Positions 22,296-34,439 of a stretch of 64,000 bases of DNA are shown here, piece by piece; positions within the stretch are counted from its first letter, which is position 1; the number at the start of each line of letters is the position of its first letter. Below the pieces are notes generated by a model, which saw only the letters and a list, made by a program, of their open reading frames with translations, was not told the DNA's origin and made no database searches. Location of the stretch: positions 326,838-390,837 of the forward strand of contig JAMZAV010000962.1 in assembly GCA_024449915.1 (NCBI GenBank), given 5' to 3'. Source of the DNA: Sweltsa coloradensis (taxonomy: Eukaryota; Arthropoda; Insecta; Plecoptera; Chloroperlidae). The translations under genes and the position numbers were made by a program.

Positions 22296-23054
22296 CTAGG
22301 AAAACGCTTAAGTCCCGCCGCGTTGTTGGATGAGCGTAATTGGTGCATTGAGCTGCCATGTGTTATGCGAATTTTCTGTTGTTCTGTGGAAAAATCATTA
22401 CTAAGTTGAAATTTTTTTTAAATTAAATTAAATTAAATTAAAAATTAACTTAATTTTAATTTTTTTTTAATTCATCGTAATTGTTAAAAAAATCGTAAAA
22501 TTGCGATTTTTATAAGAAATAATTTCTTGATTGCGCTCAAATCTAACACTAATATATAAATTCATAAAATTAAGGTTCTGCGAAAAAATAATTACAATCG
22601 GATAAAGCATGTAGGTGTTATAAGTCAAAGAATTGTTTAAAAAAAGAAAAATCCTGTAAAATTTCGATTTTTATGATAAATATTTTTTCAATTGCGCTCA
22701 AATTTCACAAGAATATCTTAATTCATAAATAAAGGTTCTGTGCAAAAATCATTAAAATCGGATAAAGCATGTAGGTGTTATAAGTCGAAGAAATTTTTAA
22801 AAAATCGAAAAAAAATCGTAAAATTTCGATTTTCATGAGAAAAAATTTTCCGATTGCGCTCAAAAACGTGGCAGTTCTAAGTTCAGAGATTTCGAAGGCC
22901 TCCATAAAATTTCATCGCAATCGGAGTATCGGTTTAGCCGGAATCGTGTGGACAAACAGACAAAAATACAAAAAAAAAAAAAAAAAACATTCCGGATTTT
23001 TTTCTCCAGTGTAGTGAAATGGAATCTTCGCTTCGCTCGCTACGCTCATCCAAT
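22296..23054 (+). mobile_element. CTAGG-family Helentron-like element, second tandem-oriented copy
   Basis: Same termini and body as the copy at 21418, in the same orientation, 72 bp downstream. The copies differ by many substitutions and indels, so they are not a recent tandem duplication. Ends CTCGCTACGCTCATCCAAT. Confidence 0.8.
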
Positions 23055-24358
23055 AAACACGCATGTGACCAATTGTTTTTTCAACATTAACCCTACACAC
23101 CTACACCACACACTTCTTATAGCTTATTTTTCATTGGAGATCACACACTTTCTAAGTATGATAACTAGCACAGAGTCACGAAAAATAATTGAATGAACAT
23201 AAACCAGATTTGCCTATATCTCGATGTGACAGAATTGCGTCGGTTACAAGGTCACTGCATGTTACGAAACAAAATGAACGTCTAGCTGGTGTCCGCTTGA
23301 CACTGGTAATTTACGACTCGGTGGCTGTCATCGGCCTACAGTTGTGCAATGTTGCACAAAAATAATAGCGGTATGCGATTGATGCGTAATTATATTTGAT
23401 AAATCTTCAAATATAAGTAGTATAATAGGCAGATAGCTTATCCAGATAAAATGAGGAAATACGATTTTAATTTCCTTTATATTTTTGGAACACAGAGATT
23501 GATTTTTTAAATTCTTCTCGTTAATTACTGTTTCCTTCCAGAAGAGTTAGAGTAAGAGAGAGAGTAAGAGAACAGTTAAAATATTTACTTTTCATAACAT
23601 CGTGGGTAGGCCTACAAGTGAACCAAAGGCGAATTCACATCAGAGCGCTTTACTTTTGCTTGATGTCCAGATATTATTTATAGTTGGCGACTATGACGCT
23701 GTTATGATGGTAGTCTTATCATAGACATAAATTAAAAAAAGGTGCCTTCAACTTCAAATAAAAATGGTCCCGTGCCGTGGTTGAAATAAAAAATATAATT
23801 TCATCTACCAAAATTTAATATTCAAGCAATAGCCAACAATAAAGCCTTTTGTTACGACTTATCTCATTTTAATTTGACAGCCATGGTTCAATCCCCGGTG
23901 GTAACACTGTTTTAAAACCATTATAATATATACAATGTTAATTGAAATTGCCAAATAAAGTCGAATAAAATACTGTATTTAGATTATGTTTATTATCATC
24001 CTGGAAAGTGGTTTTCCGCGTGCTTCAACCCATTTTTGTCTCCTATTAGAGATGTTTATGTTTGTATCCCAACAAATGGAGTTGTTGCCATGAACCCTCC
24101 TCCCTCCCTCCCCCACCCCCACTTCCACCTCAACTTCATATTAGTACATCACACGCTTTCAATGGGCGATACACTAAAAATTATCTTACTTCAATTCACG
24201 TGCAGTTAAACTTGAAAGACTCAGAGATGCATAAATGTAATAACGCGCCGTGGCTGGATGTATTAATAATTGTTTCATTCTGTTGTGTTGTGAAATAATA
24301 AACAAAATTGTCACGACTGGGGATCGAACTCAAAACATACTGGTCCCTGTACATATAA
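23055..24358. other. Intron sequence; SINE body fragment and tRNA-like remnants
   Basis: Contains a minus-strand fragment of the SINE body (23668-23745) and B-box-like GGTTCAATCCCCGG at about 23886. GGGGATCGAACTC at about 24319 is a similar weak match. Otherwise featureless. Confidence 0.35.
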
Positions 24359-25075
24359 CTAGGAAACGCTCAGTTGGACGCGTTGATAAGCGAGCACGTG
24401 CTATAGCTAGACCCACATTGCACATTTTTTAAATTTTAAAATTTGCGACGTTCGCTGTCCACAGGGCCATGTTTCCAATATTATTTATTATTGCCAAGGT
24501 ATTTGGGTAAACCCATGTGTAAACCTTTACTTTGTGAATAAAATCCACCGCCATCTAGAGGATCTTGACTCCTTGGGAAAACTATTTGTTGACAAATAAT
24601 AGACTGCTTCCTCGAAAGTATTTTGATTACTTCTAGGTGGCAGTGCATTAGAAACTTCGCGCGTCTTTTCGTTGCCATGGCAACGTTACTTTGTTATAAT
24701 GTAATTTCCATCTACACTACTTATCGGATCAAAATAAAATTAACATATTCGTGACCGGACGGACATTCTAAATGATTTGGCTATCTCAGATTTTGTCCCC
24801 GTTAAGTTTTTAAAAAAAACTTTCGATTAACTTTAATGTAACTTTTTAACTTTTTGAACGATTTTGCCACAAAACTAATGGCATTCAATCGAGAACGAAG
24901 CTTGCGGATGGTCAAAATTTCAACTCGACCCGAGCCTCCGTTCGAACGTTATGGCGAGACATACAAACAAACAAAAAAAAAAAAAACAAACAAACAAACA
25001 AACAAAAAAAAAACAAAACCAGTGACTATTTTTTCCGGCAGAGTCAAATGGAAACGCTCGCTTCGCTCGCTTAAT
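24359..25075 (+). mobile_element. CTAGG-family Helentron-like element, AAGCGAGC subfamily
   Basis: Starts CTAGGAAACGCTCAGTTGG, with inner word TTGATAAGCGAGC. It ends CGCTTCGCTCGCTTAATAA. The inner word and right end pair with each other and differ from the GGATGAGCG subfamily in both places. Body phrases (CCGCCATCTAGAGGATCTTG; GTTGCCATGGCAACG) recur in the minus copy at 46060-46771. Confidence 0.8.
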
Positions 25076-25093
25076 AACTAGTATTGTAGTAAC

Positions 25094-26736
25094 TAGGGAT
25101 GTCAAACGATTAAATTATTACTAGGAAGCTTCGCAAACGCTTTTTTTAGTCACGTTGATGGATGAGCTTTTTACTTATAAAATGTTAATATTAATTTAAA
25201 ATAATAAAAAACATATTAACACGGCCCATACAAAGCAATCATAAGGTCTGTTGGATCTTTGATTGTTTGTAACAAGGCTGTGAGTAAGGTATAAAATCTC
25301 CTGTGAAGTTTTCATACAAGGCTGTGAGAAAGATCTAAAATCTATATTTTCGTGCTATTTGGGCGTATTCTGACCAAACGGGTGGGGCTACTACGTTCAT
25401 ATTTCACATGGACATTAAGGTAATGGTAATGTATTGACTTTGGAAAGAAAAAGTTGAAAAAGTTAGCCAGAATCTATAAAAATAAAGGTTTTAATATTTA
25501 ACACCTCAAAAAACTCAAATTAAAACCTTTGTTTCTATAGATTCTGGCTAACTTTTTCAACTTTTTCTTTCAAACATCAATACATCACCATAACCTTAAT
25601 GTGCATGTGAAATATGAACGTTTTAGCCTTACCCGTTTGGTCAGAATCGGCCCAAATGTCACAAAAATATTGCACTAAAAATCGAAAAAAATCGTAAAAG
25701 TACGATATTCATTAGAAATATTTCTTCGATTGTACCCAAAAACATAGCAAGTCTAAGTTCAGAGATTTCGAAGGTCCCCTCCAATTTTGATCAAGATCGA
25801 ATATGCCGTTTGTCCGGTAGAGAGCGAACAAACAGACAGAAAAACAAACAAAAAAAAAAAAAAAAAAAAAAAAACACCCGAGGTAAATTTTTTGGGGGGT
25901 CGGTGAAATTGAAGTCATCGCTTCGGTCATCCAATAATCGATAATCGAATTCACTTTCACCTCCATAATCGATTTTAATCGTTTTGTACAATGTCGGTAT
26001 AGTAGCAAGTTTCTTTCAAATTTCGGTCTGGTTTCGGTTAGTTTGAATCGCCCGCGCATGGCACGAGTTCGCATCGGCGCCGTGGCGGGGACTTGAGCCC
26101 GCACAACAATCTCAAAGAAGAGAGTCGGGAGCATAATTAAGAGGAAGTGGCGGGGTAGATAAAGCATACGAGATGAAATTGGCATCAATGCGGTGATCAA
26201 ATTCAATTGTTTGATGCCATGTTGTCGAAAACTCTTGGCCTAGGCCGAAACACAACACCAGAGCAATCACTTTTGTCACACTCAAGACGCCATGTTACGT
26301 AAAGGTGCAATTACTGCTCGGCGTTTCAGGCGCGTTGAGGAACAGAATGCAGCTTTAACTCCGCCCACTCCTTCCGACCTTGCACGGCCAGCTCATGCGC
26401 ACATGATGGATGACAAGGCAAGGCTGGTACGAACAATGTATTTTGCGATGTAGCTTCAATCATATGTGGATTGGGAACAATCTCGCGTGCTAGAAATTGA
26501 TGGAAACGTATCTCACGGGCGAGCAAGACATTAAATCGGCGGTTATCACGGCGTATTTGACGGGAAAACGTAACGTACGGGAACGTTTCTCGTGGGTAAT
26601 AGGCGGCGGATCTTGAAAACTAAATTTTAAAAAGCGCAAAAATTTAGAATCGATTTTTTTGTAAAAAATAGATTAATCGTTTTCGATTAATAATCGATTA
26701 ATCGAATCGATTTAATCGTAATCGTTGACACCCCTA
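25094..26736. mobile_element. Non-autonomous hAT-type element with AATCGATTAA arrays (1,643 bp with nested insert)
   Basis: 8-bp duplication GTAGTAAC at 25086-25093 and 26737-26744. Ends TAGGGATGTCAAACGATT and (complement) TAGGGGTGTCAACGATT. Subterminal regions are rich in AATCGATTAATCGAT words (25932-25985, 26648-26725). A CTAGG-family element sits inside at 25121-25935. Confidence 0.9.
25121..25935 (+). mobile_element. CTAGG-family Helentron-like element nested in a hAT element
   Basis: Starts CTAGGAAGC, with inner word GTTGATGGATGAGC. It ends TTCGGTCATCCAAT. An internal inverted patch pairs TTCTATAGATTCTGGCTAAC (about 25527) with its complement (about 25470). Confidence 0.75.
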
Positions 26737-26794
26737 GTAGTAACTATCTTGTTTCCAAACTTTTCTTTATTCTTATCCTAAGTCAGAGCATCGG

Positions 26795-26955
26795 CTAACT
26801 TTTCTGTCCAACGTAGAATGAATGTTTTGACTTTTGGCTTAGTGGAATTGCTACATCAATAATAAATGTTTTCCTGTTTGATTCATAAGTTAAAATAATA
26901 TCTGGCCGATTATGTTGTTTTATCTTATCATCTGTAATAAGGGGCTGTCCTTTAA
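26795..26955 (-). pseudogene. Non-LTR retrotransposon fragment with RPD…D nuclease-like block
   Basis: The minus strand reads KGQPLITDDKIKQHNRPDII then TFIIDVAIPLSQ. The HNRPDI…IDVAIP pattern is found in the restriction-like endonuclease region of some LINE proteins. The piggyBac element inserted at its TTAA (26952-26955). A shorter copy of the same block is at 57855-57908. Exact clade not assigned. Confidence 0.5.
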
Positions 26956-29787
26956 CCCTTTTAATGCGGAGAGCGACTATAGTCGCAGTCGTAAAATAAC
27001 CATTGGATGCGAAATTCGACTTTAGTCGATCACTCTGAAAAAACGTGAGGCTGTCAGGCGACGATCGACTATAGTCGCAGTGTTCATAAAAGTTCATTTT
27101 TCACTGTTAGATCGCAGCAGCGTGCAGACGCAACGGCACGTACAATTGCGCGCTCTGTCATTTGCAGCGCGGACTGCTGCGAGCCACGGGAACACACACA
27201 TGGCGTGATGACGAGCTTGGCATTTTAGGCCTACATTTTGATATTGTGTTTGTTTATATTATGTTCTGCAACGTTTCAAAAGCCAGTAAGTGAATGTTTT
27301 TAAAATGGCATCAACTAGCAAGGTGAACGATAATGCTATTGCATCAACAAGCAAGGTGAACAATAACTCTATTCAATCTATTTTGGAAGAAAGTGACGAC
27401 AGTGATTTTGATTTTGAGAGTGACCGTGGAAGCCCAGTTCCAAGTGATTTTGAAATCGAAGAAAGCAGTTCCGAGGACGAAGATGATGTGGAAACAGGTA
27501 TTTGGAAACTGGTGAAAGATGTGAACAATGGTCACACCATTGTACTAGATTCTGTTCCTCCCTTTGTTGGTAGAAACAAGGTGAATGATTTAGAAGGACT
27601 AACACCTGTTGAATGTTTTGAAAAGTTTTTCCCCTCTGATATTTACGGTATTGTTGCAAAGGAGACAAACAACTATGCTTCCCTTCACTTGGACAGCACG
27701 GTACCCTTTCCTCCAAGAAGCCGTTTTTGGAGATGGACCGATGTCGATGCCGCGGAAATCCGCGCATTTATTGCTGTGGAAATAGGCATGGGCCTGTGTA
27801 ATAAGCCCTCACTAGATTCTTACTTCAACACTGCGTCCTGGCTGACAAACACACCAGGCTTTCGTCAAGTTTTTTCTAGGGATCGATATCTCGTTATAAG
27901 GTCATTCATACATTTCAATGACAATGCTAATCAACCACTGAAGGGGCAACCAGGGTATGATGCCCTGTATAAAATTCGGCCCATAATCTTTCACACTGAG
28001 GACACATATATTCAAATTTACGAGCCACATAAAGAGCTGTCGATAGATGAGACCATGATAAAGTTCAAAGGACGCTTGTCGTTCAAGCAATATATGCCAA
28101 ACAAGCCTTCAACCAAATGGGGCATAAAGATGTGGTCAATGTGCGATTCAAAGACTGGGTTTCTGCTCAGGTTCAATGTTTACACTGGAAAGAGTGATGA
28201 CGTTGCTCGTGGGGATGGATTGAGCTCTCGAGTTGTCAAAGAATTACTTCATGGATTTGACAACTTAGGCCATGATGTTTACATGGACAACTTTTACTCA
28301 GGCATTGACCTGTTCCTTGACCTGCTAGAAAAAAAAATTGGGGCCTGTGGAACAGTGCGAGCAAACAGGAGGGGCCTACCAGATGAAATTAAAAAAATGA
28401 AAATGAAACGTGGAGACCCCCCAGCTATTTGGCTGCATGAGAATAAAAAGATCCTGGCTTGCTCTTGGCAAGATACGGGTAAAGTTAACATGCTTTCGAC
28501 GGTGGGTAATTGTGGGGTGACACAAGTCGAAGTGAATTCGAAGGCTGGAAAAAGAAACGTTATGAAGCCAAACGTACAAGTCATGTACAATAAAAACATG
28601 GGTGGCGTCGACAGGTTCGACCATTACTGCAGCACCTACCCATTCAACCACAAATCAATTCGTTGGTACCAAGTCATTTGGCATTTCATAATTGATACTG
28701 CGTTAGTAAATGGATGTATTGCATACAACATGGAAAACCCAGGAGCGAAGATGACCCACAGGGCTTTTAGAATGAAGGTAGCTGATGGGCTTCTGGCTGA
28801 TTTCAACAAACTAGAAATGCCAAAGGGCCGAAAATCGGTCAACCCGCTGGCTAACAGGCTTGTAGAGAGGCATTTTATTATGCCAAATGAGAATAAAAAG
28901 TTCAAACCAAACTGTGTGGTTTGTTCAATTACAAAAGGACAATGCAAAGTGGATGGAGGAGAATGCAAGAGGAAACAAACATCATTCCACTGTGCAGACT
29001 GCCCAGAGAAACCAGCTCTGTGTGTTGGTGAATGCTTTCGTGCTTACCACACTGCAAAACGGTACAAAAAGCAGTGCGAGTGTGTGCCAGCGTAAGCCTA
29101 CAGTCCACCCAACAATGACCAATAAACATTCGGTAACTATATATATCCAATACCTATACAAAGAAAAACACCAAATGTGTGGACAATTGCAATAAAAAAT
29201 GTCTAATGCTCAAATTGTTTCCAGACGATCCTCAAATCAGAGACAAACAGCCGTCAAGACAACAATGCAATGTCAACAATATAAACACAATACATAGTGT
29301 AACAATTATTCATGTGGTACAGTCTCTATAATGCAGTAAAATAATGAAAATAATTGCAAAATAATGAGTGAGAACATTTTCCAGGGAATTGACATTTTTA
29401 TCTAATGATTATTGTACGCCCTCGATTTTTCAACAATACTTGTAAATAAAATAAATACATTAGGCCTGTGAAAACTTTCTTATTTTTTATTTGGAACTTT
29501 CTTGAGAGATTAAAATATTAACTTTATAATTTAGGTCAGAATACAAGTGTTATTTTTTATTTTTTTTTAATGATGACCAAATCACTGAATTACTACATTT
29601 TTAAACTTTAAAAAATCATAACAATGAAAAAAATGTGTAAAATTTAAAAAAAAAAATATGATGTTGTGAGGAAGACCTGAAATAACAATAAAAAAATATG
29701 TGAGGTACAAATTTGAAATTTCATTTTTGGAGTGTTTTAGTGTAATTTACCAGACATACGGACGTTTATAACGTCGCGGCGAAAGGG
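26956..29787 (+). mobile_element. Complete piggyBac transposon (2,832 bp)
   Basis: Flanked by TTAA at 26952-26955 and 29788-29791. Termini CCCTTTTAATGCGG and (complement) CCCTTTCGCCGCGA. The left subterminal region has CGACTATAGTCG at about 26975 and 27065 and CGACTTTAGTCG near 27018, likely transposase sites. It carries an uninterrupted transposase gene and a T-rich 3' region. Everything expected of an autonomous copy is present. Confidence 0.92.
27305..29095 (+). CDS. piggyBac transposase (596 residues, intact)
   Basis: DDE/D-class transposase for TTAA-targeted cut-and-paste. The first in-frame ATG is at 27305 (MASTSK); upstream codons in the same frame have no ATG. An acidic N-terminal region (SEDEDD near residue 56) is followed by the core: EIRAFIAVEIGMGL, then SIDETMIKFKGR (Asp 248), VYMDNFYS (Asp 328) and NMGGVDRFD (Asp 436), the three catalytic Asp positions of the family. 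The C-terminus is Cys-rich (about residues 537-593: CVVC…C…C…HCADC…C…C), like the cross-brace zinc domain that binds element ends. Length is normal for piggyBac. No frameshift or stop, unlike every other transposase here. Confidence 0.95.
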   Translation: MASTSKVNDNAIASTSKVNNNSIQSILEESDDSDFDFESDRGSPVPSDFEIEESSSEDEDDVETGIWKLVKDVNNGHTIVLDSVPPFVGRNKVNDLEGLTPVECFEKFFPSDIYGIVAKETNNYASLHLDSTVPFPPRSRFWRWTDVDAAEIRAFIAVEIGMGLCNKPSLDSYFNTASWLTNTPGFRQVFSRDRYLVIRSFIHFNDNANQPLKGQPGYDALYKIRPIIFHTEDTYIQIYEPHKELSIDETMIKFKGRLSFKQYMPNKPSTKWGIKMWSMCDSKTGFLLRFNVYTGKSDDVARGDGLSSRVVKELLHGFDNLGHDVYMDNFYSGIDLFLDLLEKKIGACGTVRANRRGLPDEIKKMKMKRGDPPAIWLHENKKILACSWQDTGKVNMLSTVGNCGVTQVEVNSKAGKRNVMKPNVQVMYNKNMGGVDRFDHYCSTYPFNHKSIRWYQVIWHFIIDTALVNGCIAYNMENPGAKMTHRAFRMKVADGLLADFNKLEMPKGRKSVNPLANRLVERHFIMPNENKKFKPNCVVCSITKGQCKVDGGECKRKQTSFHCADCPEKPALCVGECFRAYHTAKRYKKQCECVPA

Positions 29788-29791
29788 TTAA

Positions 29792-30240
29792 TGAAGTTAC
29801 CCACTTTTCACCAAATTGCCCCCCCCCCCCTTGTTACAGTTTATGTTTGTGTGACCCCCTCCTAATAATGTCACAAAAAATCATTTTCACCCCTCACCAA
29901 CATACCGCCCCGCCAGTCCCCATAAACCATGTTCTGGTGAAAATTTTACTGGAAAAAACCAGTCACATTTCGATTAAATATTTTACTAATATTTTTCATT
30001 AGAGCGTCAAAATATCAAATCAATTTTTTTTAAATTATTGTTATAATTAAAATTTAGATTTTGTCTTCTGTATACCTTTTTTGTGTTTCATTTTCTGTAT
30101 TTGTAAATAATGGTTACAATTTACAAAACACTTCAATGAATACACTATGTCGTCATACTCAGACCTTGCATTTTTTTACCAAAATTTTAAAAAATTTTAT
30201 GACAAGATTTCATTGATAAGGTGTCCTCCTGTATACCAGA
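29792..30240. other. Unassigned AT-rich sequence with a C-run
   Basis: A poly-C run at about 29820-29830; no repeat border or coding region recognised. It may continue the interrupted LINE fragment left of the piggyBac element, since the frame at 26955 can be carried across the TTAA. Confidence 0.2.
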
Positions 30241-31712
30241 ACACACATAACAAAAACTTGTAGAAATACAGCCAAACCTTACACACTCAAAAGGAATGAG
30301 ATCTAAAAAAGGGCCAAGCTCATCTACCCTTCCACATAAACGTACAGTGTCCCATAACAGCATCCTCGAAAAGCTTGGCAAAATAGAATTTGCGATTATT
30401 AATTTAACGTAATAGTTTATCCAAGTTCTTTTTTTCTAATTAATTTAAACGTAATAACATGCAAATTCTATTTTGCCAAGCTTTTCGAGGATGCTGTTAT
30501 GGGACACTGTACGTTTATGTGGAAGGGTAGATGAGCTTGGCCCTTTTTTAGATCTCATTCCTTTTGAGTGTGTAAGGTTTGGCTGTATTTCTACAAGTTT
30601 TGTTATGTGTGTGATCTCATTACTTTTTCAAGTTCCATTACAAAATTATTTGCTAAAATATAATATTTTTATCAAAGTTGATTTAAATTCTATGGTTTTT
30701 AGCAGTAACAATATAGGATGTAAAATATCTAGACCGGATTCATGTACATCCTGGGTATAGGTGGTATAACCATGGTATAACGACGGTATAAGGACTGGAC
30801 CCCAATTCTTGAGTTCGTGGGAGATGAGTTGAAAACGCAATTTGAAAACGAAGTCGTTTTTGTTTTCGAAGGAATTGGTATTCTTGAACGGTATCGTGGA
30901 AAACGTCATGGGTTGTGAGTTGAAAGCATTGATATTAATTAAACCCCTATAGTAGGCTAGATTAGCAGTCTCCTATACCTCCGCACAGGCGCGAGCGTAG
31001 CAAATTGAAGACTCAACCGGCCCATTTCAAGATGGCGATTTGGTGTTTTAATTTATGCTTTTTTAATGCAATAAAGTATGTTACTGGATTTGTGGATATG
31101 GTTTTAGCGTGTGCAGCATGGTATTAAACAAAAGAAACAATACGAAGTGATTGCATAAGGGAATTTAGTAATCATTAGGCTAGTATGCTTACCTGTCAAC
31201 CTGGCGGCAATCTTGAGAACTATTTGGCCACAAATCGCTCCCATTTGATTAACATGTAAACTGTCATTTTAAGATGGCTTCTAATTGTACCGGAAGTGGA
31301 CCACCGACTGCTGGTCTAGCCAATTATATAGGATGTCTATGGTTGAAAGAGTATCACGAAATCCAAACACTTTAAAAAGATTTGCGTATAGCAAAGAGCT
31401 CGAAAAAGTTCTATATTTATTCTAGATGGCAGTGCCTTCATAAACGCGGGCCAATCGAAAGACAAGTTGTATGAAATGATTTGATTGTTGCAATTATGTA
31501 AACAAACAGTTGAGCAAGTCCAATGTTGTGCTGGCATAGGGTTGGCTAGGCTTGTCAAACATGTAATGTAAGTATGAATTTTACTAGTCCTATAGCCAAA
31601 TGGAACTTTAGACCTACACTTTTGCATTATAAATAATTTTCCACATCTGGGCTAGGCCAGGGACGGTTTTGATTTGTTTTATGAGAGTATATGAATTTTC
31701 TCGTTCCACACA
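30241..31712 (+). mobile_element. Hairpin repeat family, copy 2 (left part)
   Basis: Nearly identical to 14703-16202, including the hairpin (arms 30241-30393 and 30461-30612). It stops abruptly at CTCGTTCCACACA and joins the middle of a piggyBac-like non-autonomous element. The matching right part of the family resumes at 33652. Confidence 0.75.
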
Positions 31713-33651
31713 ACCTATGCAGGGCAATTGTACATGTAAATAATAGTCTGACAGTACAAGCAAGACAAACTAACAAGGTGTATGTATAGTGTAATGAAAT
31801 TTACTCATTTCAAGGATGATTAAACATTTTAATAAGTTAAATATTACTATCAAAATACAAGTGAGGAAATTGACTTTTGTCAAAAATAACCAGCACTGGG
31901 GTGTTGGGTGCTCCGTTCAAACCCAGCATGAAAAGGTAAATAAAATGCACTCGTCACCAATAGGGAGGTAGGGCCTATACTATTCGGATTCGGTTCCAGA
32001 CCTTCTGGGAATAGGGTATCTCAAATCCAGAAAGACTAAATTATGTTACTACATCCTGCTAATGTACAGAAAGCGTTGTTATCTGCCCTGGGGCTGGAGA
32101 TTAGGGACGGGCAAATGCGTGGACTCCTAAACCTGTAGCCCTACACTAGCGGCTATCAGAGCGTGTACACCTGCACAAGTTTGTTTTGGATAAATATGAA
32201 GTTTAAAAAATATGTGTATGCTTAGTAGTAGGGCTGGGCAATGAAATCGATATTTTGATACAATATCGATATGACCCGATTTATTCCCGATATTTGATTG
32301 AATATCTAAATAAAAAATTTATTTAAAAAATAAATGTAAAATTTTTATTTGAAAAATCAAGTTTTAATTTCTAATGTTCCACATTTCAATTGCCCGAGCA
32401 AAATTATTATAACTTGTAAACTCTGTTCTCGTCACCTTCATCCCCTCCCCTTCCCACTCGTCGCTACGCTTGTCCATCGCCCCCCTTCACCCGCTGTGTG
32501 CGCTTCTACCTGTCGGCCGGGCGTGTGCGAAGAATAACTGGAGCAATCTGCCAGTCACATTTATCACCAAGATGTCTGTCAAAGATAGAGCGATCGGGGT
32601 AGGGATGTGCGAACGTTCAAAATTAGAACGCGAACTCGAACTTAAAGAAATTTCGAGTTTGCAATGGAAATGCTGGTGACTGTCCCACCATTAAGTGCTA
32701 GGAGAAGCAAGGCAGCGATATGCCTACATGAGAAACTTCTGAGACTTGACGAAGAGGAATGGGACAGAGAGCCGGTAGAGAGGCTGAAGACACAAACTAC
32801 ATTTATCACAGCAGCGAAGCAACTAATGAAGCAAATTTTGGGTAAGGTGGATTTACGAGATCGAATGGAGCTTCCTACACCTGATATGAGGGTCGCTGTA
32901 CTGGAAGTCCAACATGAGCTAACGGTGGAAGGAATTGAGAAGAAAAAGGCGGGTTATACTGAGGATGAACTTCGATGTCTGACAGTTGCTCATATAGCGA
33001 AGCACTACCCCACCCCAGAATGGGTACTTGTATATACAGACGGGTCTGCTACCCAGGGGAGGGAAAAGCAGGGGCTGGGGTATACTGCAATGCATTCCAG
33101 CAAGCATTGCCAGCAGGACGTAATGGAAGCAGTTATGACGGAGAAATCAAGGCAATCAAAGTAGCACTTACTAAAATAAAGGAACAGCAAATACCAAAAG
33201 CAGTACCATTGTGAGTAAGGACATGAGAGACAGTGAGACGTTGGAGTGTAATAGACTACTGGTCTGGCTGGTAAACAGGAAAAAACAGGTGACCTTACAG
33301 TGGGTGCCAGCACACTGTAACATACAAGGGAACGAAGAAGCAGACAGACTCGCGAAAGAGGGGAGCAGGATGAAGCAGAACAAGAAGCCCCTATCCTTCA
33401 ATGCCGTCAAATCTCATGTGAACACCGCAGTGAAAAAACAACATCAAAAAAGGTATGGGAGAAGGCAAGTAAAGGCAAACAGTGGCAAGGAGCAGTCACA
33501 AAAAAAACGAAGTGGAGAAATCGGCAGACTGAGACGGTACACAACATCAAAAGGTATGGGGAGGCAAGTAAGCAACAGTGGCAAGGAAGCAGTCACAAAA
33601 AAAACGAAGTGGAGAAATCGGCAGATGAGCGGCACAGTCAGAACTTGTTTT
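31712..33651 (+). repeat. Error-rich duplicate of 35550-37390
   Basis: Collinear with 35550-37390: right half of the TTAA element, hAT-like end sequences, and the RNase H retrotransposon fragment. The first 220 bp have many single-base losses relative to the other copy (e.g. CTAGGG to CAGGG, TCACATG to TACATG, CTTGAC to CTGAC). The next ~1.1 kb is almost identical. Near 33470-33630 a ~100-bp stretch is duplicated in tandem with errors. Confidence 0.75.
32664..33650 (+). pseudogene. RNase H domain of a non-LTR retrotransposon, degraded copy
   Basis: Same sequence as the copy at 36515. It begins with the pre-RNase H region, then VLVYTDGSAT (first Asp). A one-base loss in a C run (ACCCAGGGG here, ACCCCAGGGG in the other copy) shifts frame at about 33050. 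A second break is before VSKDMRDSETLECNR. WVPAHCNIQGNEEADRLAKE is readable from 33300. The 3' end is scrambled by the tandem duplication. Confidence 0.8.
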
Positions 33652-34055
33652 TTGCCAGAAGCTATTAGATGTTTCATAACCTTATGTCCATGTAAAATAT
33701 GAACATTGTAGTCCCACCGTCTGGTCAGAATCGCGGGCCGACGTATTAGATGTTAGCAGTAGCAGTAGTAGGCAGTAGTAGGCAGTAGCAGTACAACATC
33801 CTTAAAGTGATTTTGAGCATGTTTCAAGCCATTTTTTCACCAAGAAGGAATAATCGTACCCCAATAAAATTTGGCATGTGTTGTCAGGTACCTAAATCCC
33901 CTCGATTGTGATAGTTTTCAAGTTCACATCACGTTACATGACGGCTGGGTAACACCTCGAAATCACTCCAACTCTGCTTGGTGTATAAGGTGCTTGAGTG
34001 TGTAGCGCACCGCGGCTTGGCTGCGGCGCCCTAACGGGCACCTAGATACTATCTC
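33652..34055 (+). mobile_element. Hairpin repeat family, right part
   Basis: Matches 16405-16785 including the GCAGTAGTAG minisatellite and the end GCGCCCTAACGGGCACCTAG. The stretch 34056-34439 that follows contains no recognised element. Confidence 0.65.
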
Positions 34056-34439
34056 GTCATTGTTGTTCGCAAGTGTACATTATTCTTTGCTTTTTGACCC
34101 TTGGGCACCCCTGTACCCCGCACCCATCACTGGCCAACAAGTGGATTTCTACTCCAAAATAATCAACCTATCATAATATATGGGTCTCCATTTCTCCACA
34201 GGGGGGAGGGGAGGGTTTTCCTACCTGGGAGCTGCTCTAACTGTTTTGCATAGGCATTTACAATGGCCGAATTCTGGTTGTTTGTAATTTTGTTATTTAA
34301 TACATAATTAAAATATAATAAAGAGATTTAAATTCAATTAATAGTAATGAAGAGGTTGAAATAGGGCCAAACAGTTGCACTGTCTCGTCATGTGACAGGT
34401 AAGAATACACTAAAACTAACTAACTATACCAGTACTCAC

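Noticed and set aside
27344..28968. Minus-strand frames of 60-130 codons across the piggyBac gene
   Set aside because: Antisense shadows of the 596-residue transposase frame.
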